A stretch of 64,000 nt of DNA from Eustoma russellianum (lineage: Eukaryota; Streptophyta; Magnoliopsida; Gentianales; Gentianaceae), in contig AP025040.1 of NCBI GenBank assembly GCA_036186865.1, forward strand, positions 40,925,549-40,989,548. Reading direction: 5' to 3'. This document shows positions 20,391 to 31,336 of this stretch, one piece after another. How positions within the stretch are numbered: the first letter of the stretch is position 1; each line of letters opens with the position of its first letter. A model generated the notes under the pieces. The model made no database searches. It saw nothing but the letters and a program-made list of their open reading frames with translations, and was not told where the DNA came from. Position numbers and translations under genes: made by a program.

Positions 20391-21300
20391 TGGACATGGT
20401 TTGTCTAGCTCCAACCGTGCCTCTATGCTTTCTTGGACTTCTCCTTGACTGTTTATGCATCAGGTCTTGGACTTTCCTTTGCACCTAGCAATATGATAGG
20501 ACGAAGTTGATGGTTCTGCTTGCTCATTGCAAGTCTCCATGCACCGGTTTTCTAACTGGTCAGACTGAGGTAAATCATCATCCATACAACGTGATCGTGT
20601 AGGCTCAGGTAACTCATCATCATCAATATGTATAACTCCTCTGAAAGGTTTCCTCCATGGATACTGTTATTTATACAACAACCCATCAATTAAGTCTACA
20701 CAATCACAATATCATAATATGAAACATGTAACACCATATTTTTATCCCAATTGTTACCTTGTAAGAAACCCTGGTAATGCGTTTATTGAAAATATTTGAA
20801 ATTTTGTTTGGTTTTCGGACACTCTGAAAGAAACGCAGGATCAGCAGTGTACAAACACTTAAATCGAAAAAGTGAAGGAAACAATTTATATTAGCAGTAC
20901 ACTTACAAGTTTTTTGGCCTGTCAGGTCGATCTCGTTCAGCATCATCCATTCTCTGATTTTCATTGTATTCGGTAGGCTGACTTTCAGCATCATCCATTC
21001 TCTGATTTTCATTGTATTCGGTAGGCTGAATTTCAGCATCATACATTCTCTGGTTCTCTGAGCTTTCCATGTATTGATTGTCCACTTGGTTAAACTGAAA
21101 ATCATCATCCTCCATTCCCTGTGAATGTTAATATGCATTGCAGCAAATCACATGTAAATGTTATGTAATGAAGGCTTATGCATCTGTATAAGTATATTAC
21201 CTAATTTTCAACTTGACTTTCAACCTGTGAGGCTGACCTATTTGCAGTTGTTTCCATGTACTGGTTGTCCACTTGGTTATAATCATCATCCATTGCCTGT
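20391..21300 (-). pseudogene. Probable C-terminal exons of the MULE transposase gene
   Basis: Downstream of the CCHC exon the minus strand has short acidic coding blocks that look like exons. One at 21296-21202 contains DDDYNQVDNQYMETT. One at 21115-20903 contains the related DNQYMESSENQRM plus two near-perfect 48-bp repeats (16 residues, DDAESQPTEYNENQRM). One near 20650-20390 ends in a basic stretch. Candidate splice signals (cacag|ggaatgg near 21120; the 'gtaatat' following 21202) are visible. Their assignment to one transcript is inferred. Confidence 0.45.
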
Positions 21301-21386
21301 GATTGCTATATTCAGTTCATCAAAACACATGTCAATGACTGGTAATGAAAATTTATCCATGTATATGACTTTATGGTGAGGCTTAC

Positions 21387-23511
21387 CTAGTTATCATTTT
21401 GTTGGGCTGGCCTGCGTGAACAGCTTCGTTTGTTATGGCCAAGTCGTTTGCATATTTTGCACCTTACTGTCAACCCCTGCCTTGTTGATGTAATACACGG
21501 CCTTGGCTCATCCAGGTTCCTTCTTCTTAGTCTCTTAGGCCTTTCTGACATTTTTCTCACAGTTGGTGGCAATATATCTCCAAGACCAGTTTCCTCCCAA
21601 AAATCAATAGATGGCACTGGATAAACGCTGAATGAGTATGCCCACACGTATGATTCCCTCTTAAACACATCATCAACATAATCATACACTTCACCTCTGT
21701 CAAAGTTTATGGCTGCTATAGCATGTTGGCATGGGATGCCCAGTAGCTCAAACTTTCTGCAGGTGCAAGTCCTTAAATGCAGGTCCACAACATAATGTCG
21801 CAACCCGCAATCCACTCCAAACTTCTGTCCATCTGAATGTTCTGCAAAACAGTTTCTGCTCAACTCCTTGAACTTCTCTATTTTTTTCGCACATTAGGAA
21901 GGAATCTGCCTTCATACCCGGAAATCTACTTCCTTTTGTTACAAATCAATCTCATTATCATCCTTCTAATCCACTCCATCATTGACACTACTGACATTGT
22001 CCTAGCGGATATTATGGCAACATTAATGGACTCGTTCATATTATTGAGTAAAGTATCACACTTGCTTCGACAACCGAAGAACGCTCTGCCCCACTGTTCT
22101 TTTGGTATCTTGTCCAGCCATCCAGCAGCGTTCTCATTACCATCTACACATGGATCTGCTTGGTTCAACATCTCCATGGTCCGCCTATAATCAGCAGGGT
22201 GTGTAGCACTTGCTGCTTTTCAGAACAAGTCCATCAACTTCTTCCCCTTGTACTTCTTCTTAAAATTTTCATACATGTGCCTGAGGCAATACCTATGCTC
22301 TGCTTCCGGAAACAACTCTTGCACAGCATTCACCAAACCTTTCTACCTATCCGATATAAATGTCCAGCTCCTGCCTCCAAGATCACCACCCAAGTGTTCA
22401 AGAAACCACTTCCAGGAATCATACCTCTCTGCCTCAACGCAAAATGCAATAGGGAACATGTCGTTCCCATGCCTCCCAATGGCACTCAAAAGCTACCCGC
22501 CGTATGTTCCCTTAAGAAAGCACCCGTCCAAACCTATGATACATCTACACCCCAGCAAAAAACGTCTAATGCATGAATCCAAACACATATACAACCTCTC
22601 AAAAATCCTGCCTTCTGTCACATTTAATGGGGCCCATCCCCACTCATCTCAACTGGAACCTCTTGTACCTTGATCTTCATAGTACTCCCAGGATTACATT
22701 TTCTCACTGTTTCGCAATAATCCCATAATCTTCTATACTCTCTTACCTCATCCACACCACTCATCAACTTTGACTTTGTCCGTGCTCTATACAGTTGAAA
22801 CTTACTAACCTCAACATTCAAGTCTCTCTTTATATCTTTTTGCAAGGCAACCACTGACAACTTCGGATCATCGGCTATCCTGTTACAATACCTTTTTGCC
22901 ACATATGTAGACGTACAATGTTTGTTCTTGTACTGTCTACCGCAACTATGCTCTCCCTTCAGGGTTTTGATCATAAAAGTTTGTTGTCCTTGGACTGGAG
23001 ATGCATGAATCCTCCATGAACAACCTTCAGAACAAACAACAGTTATTCGACTTTTTTCATTCTTCACATACGTAAATGTGAACCCCTCTCTTATAGCCCA
23101 ATCTTTCAGAGCTTCTCTGAATTCTTGTGGACTCCCAAATGTATGGCCAACCCTAAGCTTGTATTTTTTATCCTGCAGATCACACTTCATATCAAAGGCC
23201 ATTTGTGACCTACCCTCAGTGTCAAGTAAGTCATACTTGTTTTCTGCATCATGTTGACCACCATCTCCTACATCAACCTGATCTCCACCTGCATCCCTTT
23301 CTCCGTAACCCTCATCAGAATCATGCATGTCTTCATACTCCTCATCAAGATATACAGAGCGTTCACCCCCTAATACACCATGCACATCATCATCACTTAT
23401 ATGTGTGCGGTCTATATCACCCAGACTACCCCATATTTCCTCATCAACATCAACTCTACTATCAACGTCAAATACCTCACCATCATCCATGTCAAAATAA
23501 TACCCCTGCAA
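21387..23511 (-). pseudogene. mudrA-like: MULE transposase (mudrA-like), degenerate
   Basis: From the ATG at 23511: a very acidic N-terminus, then the MuDR N-terminal zinc-binding domain (AIREGFTFTYVKNEKSRITVVC..CSWRIHAS, EHSCGR), then a DNA-binding region to about 22640. The DDE core follows at 22620-22180 (GLDGCFLKG, FISDR, LFPEAEHRYCLRHMYENFKKK) but contains in-frame stops and is not one open frame. Then come NNMNESIN at about 22040, a SWIM zinc finger (CTCRKFELLGIPCQH) at about 21760, and a CCHC knuckle (CKICKRLGHNKRSC) at about 21430, ending at 21387. Transposase would cut at the terminal repeats. Here it is inactive because of stops near 22490, 22340 and 22220 and a shift around 21900. 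Confidence 0.9.
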
Positions 23512-24222
23512 TTAAACTATCACTAGGCCGTACAACTATACACACACGCATACTGAATACAATTGATCCAAATGTCCAAACCATTTTACTGCATCGTCCA
23601 TTTCTTATTAACTAAGGTAAAAGGCAATGTTTTCAATTCACGTAACATTTCAGATGAATATGCTCACAGCACCACAAATAAATTAACTTACTACAGCAGA
23701 CATATGAACAAGCATCTGGAGACACATATACAAATTGACATCCCTAACAGGCATATGAACAAGCATCTGGAGACAGTTTAGAATTCTACAGCATTTAGAA
23801 AAAAAAACAAAACAACAAATCAGGAAAAACAGGACAAAGATTAACAAAAAACAACATGCATTATCAGTTGACAACTAAAATCTAACAACTACCAGTTTAT
23901 CACCGCACCGATTTAGCTACAAGAGTAGTGCACACAATCACTGACTGTTTCCGTCCGTGAGCCACTCGAAGCAAAAGAAGCCTCAAATATCTGATGTAGC
24001 TGCTAAACAATCGATTTCCAGTACTGCATGCTCCAATCGCCACCAAATGTTGCAGAAACCAGCACCAGATTGAAGGGATTGCACACCCTTGTCCTAGAGC
24101 GAATTTCGTTCCCAAACACCGCCTAATTTTTCTGAATTTTGCCAAATGGGTTTTCTGCCAAAATTATATAATAAGTCATTTAAGGGCATTTCGGTCAGTT
24201 TACATTGCAATCGTTGTTAATG
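23512..24222 (-). other. MULE transposase 5' leader region
   Basis: It contains no domain. A 41-base direct repeat near 23690-23780 ('aggcatatgaacaagcat' and 'agacatatgaacaagcat' copies, each followed by 'ctggagaca') is visible. A minus-strand ORF of 81 codons at 24145-23900 is probably leader or untranslated exon. Transcription would begin near the right terminal repeat. Confidence 0.45.
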
Positions 24223-24344
24223 CCGGTAAATCCATCGGTGCAATTTTAACCCAGACCACAGGGTAGTTTTTTGGCTAATAACAAACGATAAGAGAGGTTT
24301 TTGTAATTAAGCAAAACAACAGGGGAGGAAACTGTAATTTTCCC
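24223..24344 (-). repeat. MULE right terminal inverted repeat
   Basis: Its reverse complement starts GGGAAAATTACAGTTTCCTC and pairs with the left repeat at 18789-18910. Differences are scattered single bases. TTATACTAAT follows at 24345-24354. Confidence 0.92.
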
Positions 24345-24500
24345 TTATACTAATAGATGTCCTTTTTTCTTTGTTTTCAGGTAACAAAGTAAAATATGTA
24401 GCAAAACTGAAGGAACAACCAACTAGCAAAATAACCAAATAATTCATTATTTTACCTAGATTGTTATGTTCAAATTTAAAAGGAAACCTGTCTTGCAGAC
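24345..24500. other. Target duplication and flank between MULE and Tat element 2
   Basis: The first ten bases are the right MULE target duplication. The rest is AT-rich with no recognised feature and ends where the Tat LTR starts at 24501. Confidence 0.6.
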
Positions 24501-25175
24501 TGATGAAGCCGGATCTTCACCAAGGGTCTAGATGACCTCAAATTAACGTCGTCAGCTGGTGAAAAGAAAGTATGAGCTGAAGAGCAAAATGTATGGATTT
24601 GCTTTAAGATGTGAATGTTTTGATTTCGCCCCCTTTTCTTCGTCTCGATTGGTTTGCTTTTATTAACTTTTTCCCGCCCTTGGCCTCTAATGGCGGATGA
24701 GATGTTTGCTTGGGGCAGAAAGCCTAAGACATCATAGGTCTGCTGATGTGACTAGTAGACCGGCTGATGTGACTAATAGACCTGCTGGAATGACCTTGGC
24801 GTGTTCAGACCGAATAACCAGCTGTAATCATTATATTCGAATTGCACTTCTGCCTGATGGTTTCATGGTGTAATGGTGTGCTGGATTCCTTAGCTGAAGT
24901 CCCCAACCAAGCTTTGCCGAAGTGCAAGATCAAGTCTTGCTGAAGTGGTCTTAAGTGTGACACTTGGGTATAAGCTGAAATTGGTGCCGAGGTGCAAACC
25001 TTGGTATATTCTTCGATAATATAATGTGTGTCAAGCAGGCCTGCTGAAGTGCAGCCAAGGCTGAACAGCAATGCTTGGGCGCTGAACTACTGAACAGTAA
25101 TTCTTGTGCGATGAACTGCAGGAGTTATACCGTTGACTAGTGCTGACTAACAGACGATTTAATTATGGTTTATCA
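24501..25175 (-). repeat. Tat element 2 3' LTR
   Basis: Read on the minus strand it starts TGATAAACCATAATTAAAT at 25175 and ends GGCTTCATCA at 24501. Compared with the partner at 30698 it lacks about 155 bases (partner positions about 30769-30923). The gap is flanked by the microhomology TACT on the minus strand. A purine-rich 'ctaagggcaaa' precedes the LTR start on the minus strand. Confidence 0.8.
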
Positions 25176-25431
25176 TTTGCCCTTAGATTTAGTGTGGCTG
25201 AGCTGAACTGCGAATGCAGACAAATCTTGTTCTAATGAGTCAGTGACGTGCTTCATTAACTGAGCAGTTATCCTCTTATTTGCGTCGTAACTCCCGCTTT
25301 AATGTAAGCGTTAATTCCAACACATCATTATTATCTTTTCGGCGGTTTCAGCTCCCGAGGGGGAAAACGCTTTAACCACTGTCTCTTCGAATCTTCAAAC
25401 GAAAAGTTATGACCTTTCGTTTTTCCTCACT

Positions 25432-25440
25432 TATAAATAG
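25432..25440 (+). promoter_or_regulatory. TATA box of the antisense gene
   Basis: TATAAATAG lies about 165 bases before the ATG at 25605 and is preceded by a pyrimidine-rich leader region. An identical motif is found at the equivalent place in Tat element 1 (minus strand, about 6183-6192). Confidence 0.6.
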
Positions 25441-25604
25441 AGACAATTGCCCTAATTCCTTCTTTTCTTCTTCCTCTATTCTACGCGTTTGCTTATTTTG
25501 CTGCACTGTTCTTCTTCTTCGTTTTCAAAGCTTCTCTCCGTCCTTATTCCAGGGCTTTTCAACTCAAGTCTCCAGTCTCTTGTAAGCTTTTCTTTATCTT
25601 ACTC

Positions 25605-27862
25605 ATGGCTTCCATTATTTTTTCTTCTTCTTTGGTTACCCCAAAATCCATGGTGCCCTCTTCATCGGTGCAAAACTCAATGTGCACCTTGAAAGCCACC
25701 GACCTCCCTGAATTATGTCAGCATTATAATGTTGACAGGAGCACTTTTGCCCCCATTCTCCCTCTTCCGCATCAGACTGCTTATGACCCCCCCGTTGGGT
25801 ATGAGACAGTTTATGAGGAATATTTTAAGTCTGGTTTCAATCTTCCCATTCTAGCCCCTTTACTCCAAATCCCGTTCTCTTATAAACTTAGGCTTCCTCA
25901 AATAACACCTAATGGACTGAAGGTTATTCTTAGTTACTTGTTCTATCTGAGAGCAGATAAGAAAACCTTTTCACTTGCAGTCTTTAGGGAAATATTTGTG
26001 TGTAAACAGGAGGGTAGTTGGTACTGTTTTGGTAGGAGGCCTCAAAATAGTGAAAAATTCTATGTCATAAATCTTCCCTCCTCTACCAAAGACTGGATGG
26101 GATGTTTCTTTTTTGTTAAGAGTATAGGATTACCCGAAGGGATCCTTTGGAATACTGGCAGCGCAAATAACAGGAGGCCAAGTGAGCAATTTTGCAATGA
26201 AGCCTCCCAATTGTTACACTTGCCCTTGGCCGTAGATTGGAAGAAAGTTGACAGGCAAATCATAAGGGTTGCTGACCTGGAACACTTGCGGCCAGAACAT
26301 AACTTTCGACCTCTCATCTCAATTGCCTTGAGAATAGTTCGGGGTATATAGAAATATTTTTGAGATCCTTGACTTGTTCTGGTGTCTTGTCTGAGCTTTG
26401 ACTGTTTTGTTTTTCAAATTTTGTAGGAATCATGGTGTCTGACACCCTTGCGAGGTTGCAAAGGTTGGTTCCTAAGAGGAAAAGGTCTGAAGAGCAACCT
26501 TCCTCTTCGGGGTAGGCTCAAGTCAGCACTTCGTCCGAGGTGCAGATAACTCCCAGATCTGCAGTTCCAGGTAGGATTTTTGCTTTTCGTTGATCTGAAG
26601 CATATTTTGTCTTCATTTAATCACTTGACCTTTTTCTTCTTTAGATGGAACTTTTGACAATCCTGTCTGGCCTGAAGCTTAAGCCCTAGCTCAATCAAAT
26701 GATCGGAGTGAGGGAATTGATGGCCCTATTTTGATTCCTTCCTCTCCTGCTGCCGAAGAGGAAACTATGCCCCCACCAAGGTGGGTTTCTGATGAAGTTG
26801 TCCCCTCCTTTGATCTTTTAGGAGAGACTTCCGGGGTGAATGCATCGGAGGGAGAGCCTTCTGAAAGGAATGCACCTGAAGGAGAGTCTTATTTGTGGAA
26901 TCGCCGGGGTACCAGGACACTGCAGTTTTCCTTTGCTGACTCTGCTGCAAACCTGATGTGGCTAGGAAAGTGACTGAGATGTCAGTGCTTCCTAGTGATT
27001 GGCAACTTTATGGCAGTATGGACTGGGATACTGCCATGAATTCATTTGCAATGAATATGGCCATGGTAAGATTTTCTAATATTTTCCAACTTTTTAACTT
27101 GATCCCTTATGTTTTTTCTAACCAGTCTGACTTCTGCAGTACCAGGTCCAAGAATACAACATCCTCAAACGAGCTGAAGAGCTTCGTGTCAAATTCTCTC
27201 AACTCTCTGAAATCAATGCCAATCTCAGAAATGCCTATGACGGGTTGGCTGAGGTGGCAAGACCCAACAGTTTGAGGTTGAACCAGCTAGAAGCCCAAGT
27301 GAACAGCCTGAAATCTGAAGTGGCTGTCCTCACTGAAGAAAATTCAAGACTTCGGTCAGGAAAACAAGATTCTGACGTTCAACTTGCTGCTGCAAAATCC
27401 CAAGTGATTGAACTGAAGGATGCATTGGCTAACACTGAGTTAGTTTCTTCTAAAGACCAAGCTGAGCTGGAATTTTATCAGAAGGAGCTTAGCACTTTTG
27501 AGCATGAACTGTCCAATAGCAAGGTTGAACTGAACCATCAATTGGAGGCAGAACGAAAAAGCAAAGCTGATCTCCTCCGTCAATTTGAACTTCAGGCTGA
27601 GGAGATCAAGAAAACTACCGTTGTTGAGTTCAAGCAATCTGAATTTTTCACTGGTAACTTCTTGAAGATGCAAGGTTTAGCAATTGCTGTTGGACAGACT
27701 TGGGACATTGATACTTGTTCTGAGGTTTGCCCAAGCCTGGATAAGAATCACCCTCAGATTGCTGAACTCTACAACCCCAAAGCTGGAAGCTTGCTTGAGA
27801 ATCAAATTGCTCAGTTTCAAAGTGGGGCTGATCTCAGAGAAGATAAGGATATTGAAGAGTAG
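25605..27862 (+). pseudogene. Antisense four-exon gene resembling the 'putative gypsy-type transposon' (Transposase_28) family
   Basis: Exons read 25605-26343, 26427-26570, 26645-27065 and 27140-27862, with GT-AG introns that keep phase at each junction. Exon 1 encodes a globular region (ETVYEEYFKSGFNLPI, QITPNGLKVILSYLFYLR, FREIFVCKQEGSWYCFGRR), which resembles the plant Transposase_28 family. The last exon encodes a coiled coil (about residues 25-130 of the 27245-27862 part: RLNQLEAQVNSLKSEVAVL) and an acidic C-terminus. In-frame TAG at about 26515, TAA at about 26681 and a one-base shift near 26950 break the copy. Function is unknown. It lies on the strand opposite gag. Confidence 0.65.
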
Positions 27863-28243
27863 AATAGGATTTTTTCTTGTAACTTTTGTAGTTGTAATAG
27901 ATATTCTTTTAATGAAAATATAACTTTCTTCAACTTGTGCTCTTCAACTTGTTTCAATTTTCTAGATTTTGCCTTCTACATGTAAAGTTTTACTTGTTCT
28001 ATTTCCATAGTTGATGCATTTGTCTTTAGACTTGAGAAACTTTTCTTGCTCTATTTTTATAGTTTGCAAGTATTGGTCCCCTGCTTTGCCAAAAGAGTCC
28101 TTTCATCTTTTGTATGTTGGCTCTTTGCACAAGTATTAGGCTTCAGCCTCTATTCTTGGCTCTGCCAAAAACGTTAGGCTACTCGACTAGACTGCAGCTC
28201 TGCTATGCTTTAACAAATTTAAGATATAGAAATCCTTATACAC
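27863..28243. other. Spacer between antisense gene and minisatellite
   Basis: AT-rich, no ORF of note. 'aatgaaaatataac' shortly after the stop could serve the antisense transcript's 3' end. Degenerate minisatellite units begin about 28200. Confidence 0.4.
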
Positions 28244-29510
28244 CAATGTTGAGTCCCGCTTAACCTTCTCAGCCCTGCTGAGTTAAGGGAAACTTGTCTT
28301 ATTGTTGAGTCCTGCTCAACCGTCTTAAACCTGCTAAATTTAAGTATAGGGAAGCCAATCCCAATGTTGAGTTCTTCTCAACCTTCTCAATCCTGCTGAG
28401 TTAGAATATAGGGAAACCTGTCCCATTGTTGAGACCTGCTCAACCTATCAGACCTGCTGAGGTAAAATATAGGGAAACCTGTCACATTGTTGAGACCTGG
28501 TCAACCTCTCAGTCCTGCTGAGGTAAAATATAGGGAAACCTGACCCATTGTTGAGACATGCTCAACCTCTCAGACCTGCTGAGGTAAAATATAGGGAAAC
28601 ATGTCCCATTGTTGAGACCTGCTCAACCTCTTAGTCCTGCTGAGGTAAAATATAGGAAAACCTGTCCCATTGTTGAGACCTGCTCAACCTCTCAGTCCTG
28701 CTGAGGTAAAATATAGGGAAACATGTCCTATTGTTGAGACCTGCTCAACCTCTCAGTCCTGCTGAGGTAAAATATAGGGAAACCTGTCCCATTGTTGAGA
28801 CCTGCTCAGTACCTCAGTCCTGCTGAGGTAAAATATAGGGAAACCTGTCCCATTGTTGAGACCTGCTCAGCCTCTCAGTCCTGCTGAGGTAAAATATAGG
28901 AAAACCTGTCCCATTGTTGAGACCTGCTCAACCTCTCAGTCCTGCTGAGGTAAAATATAAGGTAACCTGTCCCATTGTTGAGACCTGCTCAGCCTCTCAG
29001 ACCTGCTGAGGTAAAATATAGGGAAACTTGTCCCATTGTTGAGACCTGCTCAACCTCTCAGACCTGCTGAGGTAAAATATAGGGAAACCTGTCACATTGT
29101 TGAGACCTGGTCAACCTCTCAGTCCTGTGAGGTAAAATATAGGGAAACCTGACCCATTGTTGAGACATGCTCAACCTCTCAGACCTGCTGAGGTAAAATA
29201 TAGGGAAACATGTCCCATTGTTGAGACCTGCTCAACCTCTTAGTCCTGCTGAGGTAAAATATAGGGAAACCTGTCCCATTGTTGAGACCTGCTCAACCTC
29301 TCAGTCCTGCTGAGGTAAAATAAAGGGAAACATGTCCCATTGTTGAGACCTGCTCAATCTCTCAGAACTGCTGAGGTAAAATATAGGGAAACATGTCCCA
29401 TTGTTGAGACCTGCTCAATCTCTCAGAACTGCTGAGGTAAAATATAGGGAAACCTGTCCCATTGTTGAGACCTGCTCAACCTCTCAGACCTGCTGAGGTA
29501 TGCCCCCACT
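28244..29510 (-). repeat. 61-bp minisatellite of Tat element 2
   Basis: About twenty units containing TTGAGACCTGCTCAACCTCT and 'tgctgaggtaaaatataggg'. Spacing of the GTTGAGACC landmark is 61 bases between successive copies. The GTTGAGACCTGCTCAAC core is a 6-bp inverted repeat. A block with distinctive variants ('cacattgttgagacctggtc', then 'gacccattgttgagacatgc') occurs near 28483 and again near 29090, about ten units apart, so part of the array was duplicated as a block. Confidence 0.92.
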
Positions 29511-29731
29511 TTTGTTGCGGGTTATAGATAGGCATAAACTATTGCTTCATGCACCATATGGTGACTTAACTTTCTTGGCTGAATGCCAAATAAGAATACT
29601 CAGCTGAATAAAACCAAGCGGGAATCCTATCAAGAGATTGATCCTTTGATAATATAAGGCTGAACCGAAAGACACCGGATGGACACAAGAAGAAAAAAAT
29701 CCTGATTCATTTGAATCACGGACTTTTGCTG

Positions 29732-30599
29732 TTAAGTCAGCCGTGTACGTCCAGGAGCCCGTAACCCCTTCTCATCAGAATCTGAATCCTCATCATTTGG
29801 CAACCCATGATGAGGCCCAGGTGTACAACTCTCATCCGGAGGGGGTCTACCAAAGTCCAGCCTGTTGTGGAGCCTAGACCTCGGATTGTAAAAACGCTGT
29901 AGGTGACCAAGCTCGATAAGACGTCCAATCTCCTGTCTGAGCTGCCTACATTCTTCTGTATCATGCCCAATATCATGATGATAAAGGCAGTACAGTCGGC
30001 AGTCTCTTTTGTGGATCGGTCCAGCCAGGGGCTGAGGTTCCTTAGCCAGAGACTTCTTCCTCATGTAGGAAAGGATATGGGCCTTTGAAGCCAACATAGA
30101 ATTCCTTTCTTTACCTCGGCCTCCTAACCAAATCTTGACAAAGCACCTTTCTTGCTGCAGGGCCTTGCCTTTATTATCAACTTCTCTGCCATGTTTGAAT
30201 GGCAAAGATGCTTTCTGAGTGTGTTTTAAGCTCTGGTGGCTAGACTTCTGTCCTGAACGTCTTGCCTCAGCCATAAATTCGGCTTGACGCCTGGGGTGAT
30301 AACCAGACCGAGTTGGGGAGTACTCCAAGTGGTCTTGTGGGTGAGAGTTACTGGAATGGGACGCACTGGACCTTGCTGCAGAGGTTTTCCCTTCATTTCC
30401 CTCACTACTGCTTGGAACACACCCAGGTTTTGAGCCACATAGCGTATGGCTCGCATGTGCTCTTCATATGTGAAGGCAATGGTGGGAGTTGAGGATTCCC
30501 CCGGATCCGTAGAACACTATCTGTTTGCTGTTGAGAAGACCTTTGGCTTCTGTTAGATGTCATAGGTCGCTGGGACCCTTGTCCATCTTTTTTATCCAT
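29732..30599 (-). pseudogene. Tat element 2 gag, frameshifted in the N-terminal part
   Basis: The minus-strand frame 30328-29732 gives the same protein as the gag of element 1, including C-x2-H-x4-H-x4-C (CLYHHDIGHDTEEC) near 29990 and QEIGRLIELGHLQRF. Upstream segments at 30599-30405 and 30456-30226 are in other frames, so at least two indels interrupt the N-terminal part. The C-terminal frame has no stop where element 1 has TGA. The capsid-like domain is not recognisable. Confidence 0.75.
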
Positions 30600-30680
30600 C
30601 TTTCTCTCAATAGCTTGGAAAGATAGAAATTTAGAAGGCTTTGAATAGCTGTTTTACTGGGTTAAGGGACAAAGGAGGCC

Positions 30681-30697
30681 CTCCTTCTAGCGCCAAA
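30681..30697 (-). other. Primer-binding site of Tat element 2
   Basis: The minus strand reads TTTGGCGCTAGAAGGAGG directly after the LTR end, as in element 1. It confirms that the right LTR is the 5' LTR and the element reads leftward. Confidence 0.7.
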
Positions 30698-31336
30698 TGA
30701 TGAAGCCGGATCTTCACCAAGGGTCTAGATGACCTCAAATTAACGTCGTCAGCTGGTGAAAAGAAAGTAGCTAGAATAGCTTCCAAAATATCCTGCACAA
30801 GCAAGCACAGATCAGAGGTCCCGGGGGGTTAGCCCCGGGAAAACCCTCCGACGCTCAAGTAAGTTTGGGCCATTTCTCACTGAGAATATAATTTAGACGA
30901 TGAGTTAAGTGTTTCTCACAGTATGAGCTGAAGAGCAAAATGTATGGATTTGCTTTAAGATGTGAATGTTTTGATTTCGCCCCCTTTTCTTCGTCTCAAT
31001 TGGCTTGCTTTTATTAACTTTTTCCCGCCCTTGGCCTCTAATGGCGGATGAGATGTTTGCTTGGGGCAGAAAGCCTAAGACATCATAGGTCTGCTGATGT
31101 GACTGGTAGACCGGCTGATGTGACTAATAGACCTGCTGGAATGACCTTGGCGTGTTCAGACCGAATAACCAGCTGTAATTATTATATTCGAATTGCACTT
31201 CTGCCTGATGGTTTCATGGTGTAATGGTGTGCTGGATTCCTTAGCTCAAGTCCCCAACTAAGCTTTGCCGAAGTGCAAGATCAAGTCTTGCTGAAGTGGT
31301 CTGAAGTGCGGCACTTAGGTATAAGCTGAAATGGCA
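30698..31336 (-). repeat. Tat element 2 5' LTR (start missing)
   Basis: It ends GGCTTCATCA at 30698 on the minus strand and matches 24501-25175 up to about 31336 ('taagctgaaat'). The remaining roughly 185 bases to the LTR start are absent and LINE B sequence begins. It retains the 155-base segment missing from the other LTR. Confidence 0.8.

Larger units (their letters stand above)
18789..24344. mobile_element. Mutator-like element (MULE) with two convergent genes
   Basis: The 5,556-bp element is bounded by about 122-bp inverted repeats starting GGGAAAATTACAGTTTCC and by a perfect 10-bp duplication. Inside are a mudrA-like transposase gene on the minus strand (23511 down to about 20400) and a GRF-zinc-finger gene on the plus strand (19466-19867). 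Both read inward from their own terminal repeat, the same convergent plan as maize MuDR with mudrA and mudrB. The transposase is broken, while the repeats are well preserved, so insertion may be fairly recent and the loss later. Confidence 0.93.
24501..31336 (-). mobile_element. Tat-type Ty3/gypsy element 2, gag plus antisense gene
   Basis: Minus-strand order: 5' LTR (30698-31336, start missing), primer-binding site, gag, 61-bp minisatellite, antisense gene (plus strand), 3' LTR (24501-25175). It shares LTR, primer site, gag and minisatellite core with element 1. No protease, reverse transcriptase, RNase H or integrase is recognisable. It would have depended on another element's enzymes. The antisense gene occupies the place between coding region and 3' LTR where some Tat elements carry an extra ORF. 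The right edge is cut into LINE B. Confidence 0.8.

Noticed and set aside
23205..23615. 136-codon plus-strand ORF rich in His/Pro
   Set aside because: It is the antisense shadow of the acidic MULE transposase N-terminus.
28244..29510. Regularly spaced repeat resembling a CRISPR array
   Set aside because: Units are contiguous with no unique spacers, and the setting is a plant retrotransposon.
30769..30923. LTR difference as loss of an intron by splicing
   Set aside because: The segment does not end in AG at any alignment of the breakpoints; TACT microhomology explains it better.
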